Part shown: piece after piece, positions 35,570 to 47,769 of the stretch | How the letters are laid out: every line of letters starts with the position of its first letter | Numbering within the stretch: position 1 is the first letter of the stretch | Assembly (NCBI GenBank): GCA_019925795.1 | Contig: CM034307.1 | Location: 36,605,201 to 36,669,200 of the forward strand | Direction of reading: 5' to 3' | Source: Dendrobium chrysotoxum | Lineage: Eukaryota > Streptophyta > Magnoliopsida > Asparagales > Orchidaceae | Length of the DNA: 64,000 nucleotides | Made by a program: the position numbers and the translations under genes | Notes under the pieces: model-generated | The model's database searches: none | Seen by the model: only the letters and a program-made list of their open reading frames with translations | Told to the model about the DNA's origin: nothing

Positions 35570-37539
35570 TTAGAAGTGGCAGTGGTAGCTTCTTTGGGAA
35601 GAGTCGGCGTTGCCTTCTTTCTCCCCACCTGCTTCCTCTCACCTTTCTGTTCAGGTTGCTTTGCACTCTTTGGGTTAGATGCTTGAGCCTTTAGAGAGCT
35701 TGATAACTTTTGCTTCTTTGGCATGAAGTACTGCGCATCTTCATAGACTGTCGCTTCATGGACTGCAAAGGGCTGAATATCACCAGAGATCCTGAATTCT
35801 TCCCCATCCCTAAGGTACTTCATGCACTGGTGTAGTGTTGATGGGACGATGCCATACTCATGCAACCAGGGGCGACCCAGGAGCGCCTTGAATGAAGTGT
35901 CCGCATCAATCACATGAAATTTAGCTTCTGTATGGAATTCTCCAAATACAAGAGGGAGCATAAACGATCCAAGGGTTTTCTGCCCTTTTTCGTTAAAGCC
36001 ATGTACCATAAGCTTATCTGGCCCGAGGTGCTCTACGTTGAGGCACAACGAACTTAGCGCTTTTAAGCTCATGAGGTTGATGGAGGATCCAGGGTCGATC
36101 AGAATTCGACTGATTACCAAATCGTCACTCTCTGCAGTAACATACAGAGGTCGATTGTGGTCTGCCGTCCCAAGCATCATGTCGTCCTCAGTAAAAGTGA
36201 TGAACGGTTCATTTCGAGCTTGCAGGACCTCAGTCAGGTTGTGCTCAGCGAAGTACACCTCATATCTTTCGGGGTCTTTGAGAGCCTGAATCAAAGTCTC
36301 CCGAAGATCCTTGGACATCACCAGAGCGTCGTATATGCTGAGCTGGGCAGGGATCTTCCTCAGATGGGATAAGATATTATAATCTATTCCCTTAACTGGA
36401 GTATGTTTCTTCTTGGGATCCTCGGAGATAATGTCTTCGTTGACAACTATCTCTTTTCCCTTATCCTTATTGGATATTCCTTTCTTTGGCAGAGGTGGTA
36501 GTATCTTGCCACTTCTCAACTGCACTTGAGCGATCTCTTCTAGATCAGACTCATTTGACGGTGCATTTTCTTCAGAGTCTGCCATCGTCGCGTCTAGGGA
36601 TTCATTCGTTGACTCAGAATCACCTCCCAGATTTACATGTCCTATCTGCGACGCTATATCGGGATCAGATTCATCTGTCTTTGGAAAATGCAGATCCTCC
36701 TCTGAGCTGTAGTCCATTGACGATGTTGCCAGACAGGTTTCAACGATCATCTCTCTGACATATTTTTCTTTTGTCAGAGTTATTGGCGTTGCTGAAATGA
36801 CCCGACAGACTTCTGTGGGAAGATGATCCTCATCAGCCTCTTCTGCTTCATCAATCTTGAGCTCTGACATAAAGTCAGCAAGCTTAATAGGACGCCTCGC
36901 GGTCTGGTAGTATTCATCCAGACTATCTATAACCCTTTGGGTTGCTGTTTTCTTTTCCTTGGGCTTCTTCAGTTTTGTCTTCTTCTTGGAGGACTTTTTC
37001 TTTCCAGACTTTGAAGTTCCAACTTGGTTGGGAAACTGTTTAGAAGCAGACGCTCGCACCACGGGCAGAGCCTTGGGGTCTATCACCGGCTCAGTGGGAG
37101 ATTTCCATTTTACACATGGAACTTCTTCAAGCTGTTTCAACATTTTCACAGTTTTCTTAGAGACCACAGTCTCCCACTGTTCTTCTGGAATCGGCTTCTT
37201 CCCTTTTCTCCTTTCTTCAATCGGGGGTACGGAAGAAGTCATAACTACCCGAGTTGATTCTTTTCTGGGATGAGTCAGCACGTTGTCGGACAATGTGAGC
37301 TCTCCCCTTCGATATTTTCTTTCAAGCCAATCCTTGAAGACATAGCAATCTTCAATTGGATGACTCATCACCCGATGATATGGGCAAGAGTTTGGGTCAC
37401 CGCTATGTTTTGACTCCTCGGGTCTCTTGCACTCTGGCAGTTCTAAACCCGCTTTCAACACCTGTCGAAACAGCTTGGCAACACTTTCCCTTTTAAATGA
37501 ATATTCTTTGTTCATTTTATCTTTGAGGGAGGGGAACGT
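35419..37539 (-). pseudogene. pro: Tat-like gag C-terminus and aspartic protease
   Basis: A 698-codon stretch starts at 37,515, in the same frame as gag but after a TGA at 37,540-37,542. It opens with a variant knuckle CPYHRVMSHPIEDC (residues 44-57, CX2HX4HX4C). A Lys-rich segment (about 165-195) and an acidic linker follow. The retropepsin-like domain at about 450-580 has ILIDPGSS (catalytic Asp474, D-x-G form) and LLGRPWLHEYG near its end. It is thought to cut the Gag-Pol polyprotein into capsid, RT and integrase. Open frame ends at 35,419. From about 35,569 the pol frame is more protein-like, so a 1-nt indel in the A/G run at about 35,560-35,577, or a programmed shift, separates the two. 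Confidence 0.85.
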
Positions 37540-39771
37540 TCAATCACCAGTTCCCGTTGTTTGCCTCGGGCGTTCTCCATCGCCCTGATAATTTCGTGGT
37601 TTATCATTACCCCCGAGTATCAGCTTCGGCTGGGGGTTAGGGTTGTAGACTTGCTTAGGCTTTTCCTGATATTGCATTGGCTGCTTGCCTTTGTCTACGT
37701 TGTACGTCATCTGCTTCTCCTTATCAGCTCTGGAGAAAAATATGGAGTCAGCCTCACCTCTTCTAACACCTGAGGCTTTAGCTTTCTTGGGTTTATCAGA
37801 ATAATTTTCTGATTTTGACAAGTTCAATTTCTCAAACTTGGCCACTCTGTCCAGCAGGTCCTAAAATGTGGTGATAGTAGCCATGCACAGGAAGGGTTGC
37901 ATTTTATCATCAATGTTTCCCATTAACAACTGTACGGCATGTTCTTCTTCAAGTTGTTGCTCACATTTCATGCTTAGATTACGCCAGCGAGTGATGTATT
38001 TAGTCACTGATTCTTCCTTCTTTCTCTTATTCAGAGCAAGGTCAGCGATCGTTATCTTCTCGGTCGCACTGGCAAATCTCTTCACGAACATATTCTCTAA
38101 CTCTGCAAATGTCTTTACAGAGTCATTTGGTAGTTCGGCGTACCATTTGAAAGCAGCTGCTGTCAAACTGCTAACGAATTGTCGGAAGAGTAGAGCATCA
38201 TTCCCTCCAGTATTCCCGCAGGTGGCTTTGAACTGCGCCAGGTGCTGTCTGGGATTTTTGTTGCCATCAAAAGTATTGAATTTTGGCACAGAATATCCCT
38301 TCGGGTATGGCACCTGATCATACTCTACCGGGTACGGGCGACCTTTACCCACTAATTGTTCTGCCTGATCAATGGCTATAATAGCCCTGATCCTCTCTGT
38401 AATGATCCCTTCAAACTGTGCAGCAGTTACAGGCTCGGAGGTACTTGCAATATTCTGCGGAGTGGGCTGACGAGTGGTATTCTGAGCCTCGTGGCCACCT
38501 TCAGGAGTGTCCCGTACTCCTGAGACTTGCGGCACTTGGAAGTTTGGAGGATCAGGGGGAGGATTGGGCATAGAACCAACTGCAGCATTTCTCTGCATGA
38601 TCTGCATCATTGCCGTCATTTGGGTCATCATCTCTGTCATTTTCTCATGTAACTGAGAGATTTCCCTATCCTTGGCCCTCATTTGACGTTTCATTTGTCT
38701 CTGCATTTCTGCGAGCGTGACGTTCTCGTCAGCAAAGGGATTATCCTCAGCCTCTTCTCGCTCTTCTTGGGAATGGACACCTCTGCCAGTGGTGGACCCG
38801 GCTTCATGGCGGCGCCGATATACTTGTCTAGGCGGTGGTTGCCAACGATCGTCATCTTCATCATCGTCGTAGTAGGCCTCCTCTTCGACATTGATGTGTC
38901 TCACCATGTAGACGACTTCCATGTCCAAGGTGTTATTTACCTCTTCCAAGTCTTCTTCTATGTATTCCATATTTTCTTCTAGATTTTCTTCCATGTATTC
39001 TTCAATATTTTCTTCTCCCGTATCTTCTTCTCCTTCTTCTAGTACTCGGATCTCCGAGCGGCGGCGCCACTGGATCTCCGGTTCTTGGTTAGGCAGGAAG
39101 ATCTCTTCAACCCGTGGGCTACGGTCGAAGTTGGTCGTCTCTTCCTTGGAAGGAGTTGGTGAGCGACGGGATCCCTTGGAGGATTCTCCAAGCTGTCTAC
39201 CGTTGGGACGAGCGTCATCATGGATCTTCTTTTGGACCCATTTCTGATGTTGTTTGTAATTGGGGGCGGATCTCCGGGAAGCAGTACCGGATGTCACGCC
39301 CAAATCAGTTCTTTTTCTTCTATCATCTTCTTCTCTGCGAGGCTTTGGCCTCCAGATTTCTTTTCCTTTCCGCCGGGACCTTTCGGCGGCGGATCCCTGA
39401 ACTCGAGGTTCAGGTGTCACGCCCCGATGTTCACCGTGCGGGGTGTATTTTCTTTCCTTTCTCTCCACAGTAAAAGACAGGCGCTCTCTTGGTGGAGTTC
39501 TTCTTGTTTCGACCATTACTGGCCACTGATATCTTCTCTTTTTCAGTCCTCTCTCCTTCACGGTTTTCAGGACTCTGTAGACTCGAGCTGAGAGAGTTTC
39601 AGGCTCCTTCTTTTGAGGAGGTGGGACTTCAGGCTGTCGGTCCCAGAATGACTTCTTCAGCTCCCCAGTTGAGCTGTTCCTCTTAACCCACTTTAAATTT
39701 GTGAACCCATTCCGGGTAGGAATGTTCGCTTCTAGCTCTTGGGCCGACAGATTTGAGGGATGAGTTGAGAA
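37540..39771 (-). pseudogene. gag: Tat-like gag (capsid), interrupted by one stop
   Basis: Same frame as ORF1 upstream and protease downstream. The N-terminal half is Arg/Glu-rich and acidic around 38,900-39,050. A coiled-coil-prone segment full of Met/Gln lies at about 38,570-38,720. The retrotransposon gag domain is at about 37,890-38,260 (FKWYAELPNDSVKTFAELEN and DLALNKRKKEESVTKYITRW). Gag packages element RNA in virus-like particles. TAG at 37,861-37,863 cuts it just after the core, and the frame then resumes to 37,540. No ATG is obvious at its start, and it reads open back to the ORF1 stop at 39,772, so ORF1 and gag may once have been one polyprotein. Confidence 0.85.
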
Positions 39772-40305
39772 TTATTGCTGAGCCCAGAGCTCAGCATTCA
39801 GTTTCCTCCTCTGTCTCCTGGTCAGTTTTCCTCCAGATGAGAAAGCCTCAGAAGTGTTCTTCACGGGTGCAGGTAACCCGGTTGGTAGATGTGTGGTGTT
39901 CGTCGTCACCACAGAGATCCTTCCTCCGGCTACAACCCTTTTGGTGGCCGGGATTTCTGGCTGCGACAGCCGTTCAAAAACAGAGATCCTTCCACGAGGA
40001 TTTTCAGCAGCAGCAAGTCGTTGTGTCGGTAGGTGCACACGACTAGTGGTAGTTCCAGCAGAGTGTGGCCTCCTAGCAGGCCCTTCAGATTCAATGCCGC
40101 ATGGAGGAGCAGTGGCAGCCCTTGCAACGACTGCAGGAAAGTCAATGCTACCAAACTGGATGGTAGCTCCGGATCTTCCAGTGTTGATCAGAGTATTTGC
40201 TAGCTGGATGCTAGCACCACGTCCCAGCTGGACAGTAATAGAAGCATTCTGTAGATCCATCTGCATGAATGAAAGGTAAGGGTTAGTAATCAGAATCTGA
40301 TACAT
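39772..40305 (-). CDS. ORF1 upstream of gag in the Tat-like element
   Basis: The ATG at 40,303-40,305 opens a frame of about 177 codons ending TAA at 39,772-39,774. The product is rich in Thr, Arg, Ala and Pro and has no recognised domain. It contains RISVFERLSQPE, similar to SVF-D/E-RL words I recall in Tat-clade Gag proteins. An extra ORF before gag is typical of Ogre/Tat elements; its role is unknown. It begins about 225 bp inside the primer-binding site. The TAA is in frame with gag and would be a Gln codon with one C-to-T reversal, so this may be the N-terminus of an ancestral Gag. Confidence 0.7.
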   Translation of the reverse strand: MYQILITNPYLSFMQMDLQNASITVQLGRGASIQLANTLINTGRSGATIQFGSIDFPAVVARAATAPPCGIESEGPARRPHSAGTTTSRVHLPTQRLAAAENPRGRISVFERLSQPEIPATKRVVAGGRISVVTTNTTHLPTGLPAPVKNTSEAFSSGGKLTRRQRRKLNAELWAQQ

Positions 40306-40528
40306 CACCCCACACTTTCAAAATGCAGAGACTTGCACAGAACAGAAGATAAAAATAAAGCAGATAACGTTAGCAAGCAAATAAAATAAATATATAAATC
40401 CTGCTAAACATGTTATCTCGATGAATTTGTTGAATGATCATTTTGAGAGATTCAAAATTTTAAATCTGCATTGATTTGACTGCTACGATAGTACTGAGAT
40501 GACTAGCCAAAGATGGAAAGAGAAACCA

Positions 40529-40547
40529 ATCCCCAGCGGAGTCGCCA
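40529..40547 (-). promoter_or_regulatory. Primer-binding site (tRNA-Arg type)
   Basis: The plus strand reads ATCCCCAGCGGAGTCGCCA, six bases inside the 5' LTR edge. As I recall it, the 3' end of a plant tRNA-Arg is the same apart from one base. Ogre-type elements are known to use tRNA-Arg, which supports the clade assignment. Confidence 0.75.
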
Positions 40548-40553
40548 GAAATC

Positions 40554-43500
40554 TGTGGGCTCCGAAAATTCGGCCCCGGCCTCCGCCCGACTTCTGCTTT
40601 TTGAGGGGGGAGTTTTAACGATTTAAGTTCCGAGGTAAATTTTGGAAGGCAGATGAGATAGTAGATAAGACACTACCCAGAGATTTTGCCCTCATTTTGC
40701 GAGGACTTTATGATCTGAGTTCTGGTTTCCTATAGGCGCAAGCCCCTATAGTTAATTACCCCTCCCGATAACGAGAGAGAACTTTCGATTAAGGCTAGTC
40801 GTCAATCAGATACGTAAAGGTACGAATTATCTGGCATATAGTAGCAGCAATGGGTTGAAGGTTTGAAAGTTTGAGAATTTGGAAGATTGAAAGATTTTGA
40901 GATTTCATATTTAAAATTGGAAATGTCACCATCTTGCACTTAAAGCGGATGGAGGGGGAATGGATGATAGACCCGATCAAGATCCCATGGTTCCGTCGTC
41001 CCGGGCCATCGTGGTCCCTGGTCTACTTAGTCAGAGGAGGTAGTCGACCCAACCTGACAGAAGGATCCTTGTCGGCAGCCATGGGTTGCTTCGTCCAAGG
41101 GTACCTTGTAGACCTAGGGGGGAATATTTGTCTAAGGGGACAAATTTGAATCCACCTTAGCTAACAGAGGGCTTTGTGCCCTATCGATCATATCCTATTG
41201 ATTCATATCTCAAGGATTTGATGCCATTGGGGAGCATACGGGCTCTGGCCATAACCATAATATAATGGAGCCATTTGGCGGCAACCACCTGGTTCAGAGG
41301 GCCCCGAGTCATAACCGTTTATCCTGCAGTGCCATTTGGCGGCGAAACTGTCGGTTAGAGGACTCGTGCCACGTCCTTGCTGGCAGGAGATTGTTTGAGA
41401 ATGGATCCTAGTAATATCTTCGACTAGGCATTAGCTCTATGTGAGCTGAAGTAGTTTTCATATTTATCCACCTCGGCAAACTGTTGCGGAGGGTGGATGT
41501 GTTTTGCTTTGAGTGATTAATGGATGAGTTTCAATTTTAAACATTTAAGAATTTAGAATTTTTGGGATTTTTGGAGATTTGGAGTATTTTTGATTGTGTG
41601 GGAATTTGGGTGGCAGTTTGAAATATTTGAAATGGACCCCTCCGGTTGATATTTTCATTCAACACGGCCATTATCGGGGTGTATGGGGTCATTTATATTT
41701 TATTGATTGGACCCTGTCGACTCTATCTACTGGTCGATAGAGGATCGGGTTTTGTAGGCTTTGGACCTTTGTTAGTGAATTCTCTTGATTATAGACCTTG
41801 AAGGCCTAATATGAATGTATAAAATAAATATCTCGGTCGATCTCACGACCGCATATTTATTTAAAGGTTCGAGCCGTGTCGACTCCTATCTACCCGTATA
41901 GGAGGATCGGGCTCGAACTAGAATTCACTGATTGACCCACGCAGCATCCCTAGACGTCACGTGTGTACCAATAACACGCTCGTCGGGGCCCATGCAGGTG
42001 TTTGGGGGCATTTTATAATTATTTATTGAACCTTGTCTACTCCTATCTGCTTGCATAGGAGGATCGGGTTCAAATCTATTGACCCGCGCAGCATCCCTAG
42101 ACGTCACGTGTATACCAATAACACGCTCGCCGGGGCCCATGCGGGTTATGATTATATTTTCCCCTTTTAGTGTACCTATGTGTATACAAATTAGAGTGCA
42201 CATGTGCGGGGGTATTCTTGGAATATTTGTACACGCCTTCTGTCTGCTTGTACGAAGGTTGCAGATCCGGTGGCGTAGCACTGGGATTTCATTTGGGAAT
42301 TTGTACGCCTTCTGTCTGCTTGCATGGATGTTGCAGATCCGGTGGCGTGGCGTTGTAACTTGTAGACGCCTTCTGTCTGCTTGTATGAGTGTTGCAGATC
42401 TGGTGGCGTAGCGCTGGGATTTCATTTGGGAATTTGTACGCCTTCTGTCTGCTTGCATGGATGTTGCAGATCCGGTGGCGTGGCGTTGTAACTTGTAGAC
42501 GCCTTCTATCTGCTTGTATGAGTGTTGCAGATCCGGTGGCGTAGCGTTATATGATCTCCCCCACTGCTGTTTGTAGGCAGGTAGATGTTTTCATTCATGG
42601 ATTGGAATTGACTTCAGGATACTGCATTTACTGAAGTCTTTCTGTATCTACCCACAAGTAACATATTAAACATATGTCTATATTCGTAGAGAGACCGTAT
42701 GTATTGTAGATCTTTCAAAATTGTTTATAGATATTGTGTGTATTTATTTCCACAAGGAGTTCTCTGTATTTATGATATACCCACTGTTGCTATCCACAAA
42801 TATTATATTATTTACCACTGCTTGCAAGGGATATTCATGTTCACTATAATCTCCTAAATGTGCTTATAGGAGAATCATTGTACTTGCATTATGTCCACTT
42901 TTCACCAATCTCAGGTGGTATGATGATTGTACTTGCTTATAGGGATGGGTCTGCCACCCTAAGACAACTGTCATTGGTTTGTAAGGGACTAATATACTTG
43001 CTTGATGTTGCACTATTGTAGACTGTAAGAGTATCGTAGTGTTCACCGTATGCTGCATATTGATCGCTATAACTTGCCAGTGTTTCTTGCATTTGTTTGA
43101 CATTGGAATGTTACTGCTTGTAGGAATGTCATTTAATAGTGTTTGCATTCCAATCATCATGACGACTCTTTGACATTTGTTGGAGATTTCATGTCATAGC
43201 TTATAGGTAGAAACTTTTATTCCTTTGCAAGAAAGTTGTACTTAGAGTTCCTTGTTTGATACAAGTTCAATTCGAGTCCTTCGTATGTGTTCATTGCAAG
43301 TCTTCTATACATGCCCATGAAAGGATGTTCATATTCATTGCATGATCCTTGTAGTAACTTGTAGGTATACTATTGTACATTATAGGAACATCATGTATTT
43401 GTCTGCATTACATCTCTTCTGTTGTTGCTTACAAGTACACTTCTTGTATATGACTGTTAGTGGGTTATCATGCTCATTGTAGTTTTGCAATCACTTCAAG

Positions 43501-45606
43501 TCACCAAAGATATTGAATTTCAATATCATTTGCATATCGCTCAAATTTCTTATCTTTCAAGTTTGATTTGAGTCCATGCTCTTGTTATCCAAATCAAGTT
43601 TAAATGTTCAAATTATGTACAAGTTCAGCTCAACCTCTATGTTCCCTACTGTCCAAGAGTTTTTAAGTTTGGCTCATTGTTGTTCATTGTCACTTGTTTG
43701 AGTTCAAATCCATTTAAAATCTATTTCATTGTTCATTTCAAATTATTTTGTTGTTCACTTCAATCCAATCCAAGTCTTGTTCATTTGAGTTTGAGTTCTA
43801 GTCCAAGTCTTCTGCTCTTGAGCTCAAATAAGTCCAGGTACAGTCTTAAGTTCACCCGAAATTTCAGCAGCATTCCGGCATCTCCCCCGTTTAGGGGAAA
43901 TAACAGAAAACTAGGCCTTTCCCACCACTCTTAAGAAAGCGTGTATGGTAGGTGCCCTCTTTCGAGGACACCGCGGCCGTGTAAAGTCTTCAATCCCCCA
44001 CCACGCTTAAGAAAGCGTGTATGGGTCTTCGACGTACCTGAAAAAGAAAAGCATTTGTTTCCCCGCAGGTACAGAGCCGCATACGGGTACTTAAAATTGT
44101 CCCCACCACGCTAAGAAAAGCGTGTATAGGGCCTACCCGCCTCGTCGTAGGTGTCGCACCGGGTTCCCTTCCCACCACGCTTATGAAAGCGTGTATAGGC
44201 GGTTTGCCGGCTCGACACGAATGCCGAGGATAGGATTTTGAGGTGATTACCCGCCTCGTTGTAGGCGCCGCACCTGGGTCCCATCCCACCACGCTTATGA
44301 AAGCGTGTATAGGCGATTTTCCGGTCCGCCGCGAACTTTGAGAGCGAGAATCTAAGTTAGAAAATTATACCTTTGCAAGCGTCGAGGTTGGCACGTGGAC
44401 CGAGGCAAGGGAAGAGAAGCTTCTTGCATTTCTCTTTCTTTATTAATTATAATTAATCGTAATTAATTATAATCAATTAAAATTAATTATAACTAATTAA
44501 TAATTAATTGCTATTAATTATAATTAATTATAATTAATATCAATCAATTATATTCAGTTATAACTTTTAATAATTAATAATAATTAATCATAGTTAATAA
44601 TAATAAATTAATAATTATGATTAAATATAATCAATAATAATTAATTATTATTAATGACATTAATTGTGATTAATGGTAATTAATCACAATTAACCATTTT
44701 AATAATATTTAATTATAATTAGTTATACTTAATTATAATTAGCCCTAATTATGAAAGGATTTAAGCAGGATTAACATTAAATCTTAATAACAGGACCTAG
44801 GAGGGAATTAGATCTCACAGAGAATTAAATCCCCTGTTTTCCTCTCTCTGGTTCAGTGGCTCCACGGGATTTGGCCGAAGAAGCACCAAATGGGAGTAAG
44901 TTAGAGCAGCTCCTAGTCGTTGCTTCCGTTCAAAATGCCGTAACTTCCGATCCTATAGGAAGAATCGTCGGAGAAGGGGCGAAGTCGAAGGCGTCGGGCT
45001 AGGGCAGCTTGGCTAGAGGATTTGGTGGAGACAGGCAGTCGGCAAGGGAGCTGGGATCGGAGGATTTCATGTGCAAGCCTGGAGGAGTTTGGTCGCAGGA
45101 GGCTAGGGCAAGAGTCGGGCTAGGGGTTTCGGCTACTTGCGGTTTGCTTGCGAGAAGAAGGGGAGGTGGAGTCGAGAGCTATGGGAGCTTCGGTTGGCTT
45201 CAGGAGTTCGGAACTGGTGGGATCGGAGGGAGGCTTCGGGAGTTCTGCGTGTGGGAAGGTCGGAAGCTTGCGGGAGTTCGGTTATGGAGGTCAGTAGTGG
45301 GAGAAGCAGGCGTCGGGTCCGATCGAAGGCAACCGGGAGAGGTCGGAGCTGGCAGGGGTTCGGGCTTGGGAGGAGAAGTAGTGGAAGAAGCGAGAAGGTC
45401 CTGATGGGAGCTCCCATTTGGTGTCGTATTTAACGACATGTGTGGGGGCTCGATCGAGGCGAGCTCGCAAGATTTGCGGGAAGTGATGCGAACGGCGCCG
45501 AATCGGCGGGACTTCGGCAGGAATCGAGGATCCGACGGGCAAGGTATGATTTTGAGTTTTTTTTTTTAATTTCATTTTGTTGCTTTGTCTTGGCTGTAGA
45601 GTATAG
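40554..45606 (-). repeat. 5' LTR of the Tat-like element, outer end missing
   Basis: Matches 24,249-29,320 throughout. By eye I count about 65 substitutions in about 5,050 bp (about 1.3%), roughly four-fifths of them transitions, plus one indel of about 18 bp in the TTAATTA tract. The match stops after GTAGAGTATAG (45,606), so the outermost 122 bp present in the other LTR are absent. Confidence 0.85.
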
Positions 45607-47063
45607 GTCAACAACCATATCAAACCTACCTCAAGCTTTTAACCCAATTACATATCATGGCTCAAGTACATCTAAGCTCAATATGAGCTAAGTCATAGCC
45701 ATGATTGATTGGATCAAGTCAACCTACATTGACTTTATTAAACCTTTCTTCATACATGTGTATGTATTCAAACCCATTGCAATTAAACCTTTCAAAACTC
45801 AAAGACCCTTCAATCCTATTCAAATGCATACTTTAAACAACTCTAAACCTATCATGAGTCATATCATGGGGTTTCAACCAAGTCAACCCATGGTCAACTT
45901 GGTATTCTATGCATCAATTCACTCAAACTTCAAATGAATTATTTCAAATCCCTCTCAAATCATTTCAAGCAGCCTATCAAATCATTTTAACTGCCATCTC
46001 AGCCATTTTGACTTGTTGACTGGTCAACATAGTCAACAAACTCCTTTAAATGACTTAAAAGTTTAAATAACTTAATTTAAGCTTAATCTTTCCCTTTTGA
46101 ATCACTCCAGCAGCCTTAAATGATCTCTGGAATGTTCTTGAGCCAAGATTAAGTCTTGGAATAGGTTTGAACCTATTCCTAATCACCCCATGTGCTTTTA
46201 AGGACAAAATAGCCTTCCACATGGCTTGTCCTTGTGTCCTTTTATTCCCTGGCCTTATAACCGTTTGGGGACAGATGGCAGCATCCTAACCAGCTCCTAA
46301 GACAATCCTAGCCGTCCCTTAAGTCCAGGGATAAGTGAATAGGGCAAAAGCTCTCTTAGAGCCCTCATTCTTGATCTAACCCTCTCTCACTACTTCTACA
46401 TCCTGAAGCCTATCTAATATTTCGTTCAAGCTCCCTAGAATTTCTTCAATCCTTCCCGACCAAAACTCAGTCGTCAGAAGCCGCCGCCGGTGAGTTTCTG
46501 ACCACCTCAAGCTCAAATCTGCCCAAGGAGATATATAGCTCGATCTAGATGTTCTTAAGGCTCGATTTCTTCTACAAACCTAAGCGTGGACAGTCAACAA
46601 GCTCCAAAATGTCTTAAACGGGTTAAACCGTCCATTAAACTGAGGTAAATCCTTAAACTAGCTTAGGACACCTAGGTTTAATTAGCATCTTACTAAGCCC
46701 ATTTTAAGTTAGAAATTTAATTCCACATTAATTCTGTTTATGAGTACAACTCGTGTTTAAAATTTCATATAATTTGATTACCGGAGTAGAGAGAATGAGC
46801 GTTTTATTTGATTTATAGGGGTTTGGTTAATCTGCATGAACTAGGCTTGATCTGAACCGTTGATCTCTCGATTAACAGTCCAGATCAAGTCATTTATCAT
46901 CAGATCAACCCCGCGGTCCGCCCCTCCGTTTATTTCTTCATTCGGCTTGATCAGAGCCGTCTATTCCAGATGGCGGACAATCGAACGGACGCGGTTGGTT
47001 GCTGATGCGGATAAGTAAAGCCGTGTGGGACCCACGCGCCTTTATCATTCACGACTAATGATT

Positions 47064-47105
47064 GGCGGCGGCGCCAATCATTGCCAATGATTGGGCGCCG
47101 CCGCC
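47064..47105. repeat. GC-rich palindrome (cruciform-capable)
   Basis: Left arm GGCGGCGGCGCCAATCATT, loop GCC, right arm AATGATTGGGCGCCGCCGCC: 19 paired bases with a single bulged G. It sits in a GC island (46,900-47,150) next to AT-rich DNA, with further GGCGCC words just after it. Confidence 0.9.
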
Positions 47106-47716
47106 GCGGTTTGCAGCGCCCAATCAAAGGGCGCCACATGGCGCCACCGTTTATTTTATTTTATTTTTTTTCTTTTTCTTAATTTCTAATTATTTTTATA
47201 ATTAAATCTTAATTAATAAAAATTAAATAACTAAATAAAAAAAATTAATTTCAAACTTAAGATTAATATATTATGTATATTATAATCTTTAAAAATAAAA
47301 TAAAATAATTTAATTTAAAATTATTATTAATTTAAAATATTTTGTTTTATTTTAAATATGAATTATTAATTATCTTAAATTAATATTTAATTAAATTAAA
47401 TAAAATATTTTCAAAATTTTAGAAATCTGATTTTGATTTTTTTTTATAATATGAATTTCAAATATTTTAAAATCAAAACCTAAATTAACATATTTAATAA
47501 TGTTTAAATGATCTTTGTTATTTAAATAATTAACTAATATTTGATTAATTCAATGTTATTTTTTTTATTTTATTTCAAAAGGTTTAATGATTAAAGAATT
47601 ATTTTAAAATATTATTATTTTGAAACTAAGTCAATTTAAAATATACTTTACATTTTAATTAATTAAGTAATTAAATACTAGTTAGTATTTAATTAAAATT
47701 AAATAATTTGAGATTT

Positions 47717-47719
<3 letters not shown>

Positions 47720-47769
<50 letters not shown>

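Larger units (their letters stand above)
24249..45606 (-). mobile_element. Tat/Ogre-like Ty3/gypsy retrotransposon, about 21.4 kb
   Basis: Minus-strand order: 5' LTR (40,554-45,606), primer-binding site, ORF1, gag, protease, RT, RNase H, archaeal-type RNase H, integrase, a 1.9-kb 3' region with hairpin repeats, polypurine tract, 3' LTR (24,249-29,442). Large LTRs, an ORF before gag, a tRNA-Arg-type primer site and dual RNase H are hallmarks of the Tat clade, including Ogre. There is no chromodomain after integrase. Left flank: ACCAT (24,244-24,248). No clean target duplication, because the outer end of the 5' LTR is missing. It is disabled by stops, a frame change and a catalytic substitution. 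Confidence 0.9.

Noticed and set aside
38683..40279. Plus-strand frames of up to 141 codons
   Set aside because: Antisense to gag and ORF1, with no protein-like composition.
41925..42458. 177-codon minus-strand frame
   Set aside because: It runs through the 72/61-bp LTR repeat array; the translation is a repeat and the other LTR copy has it only in a shorter form.
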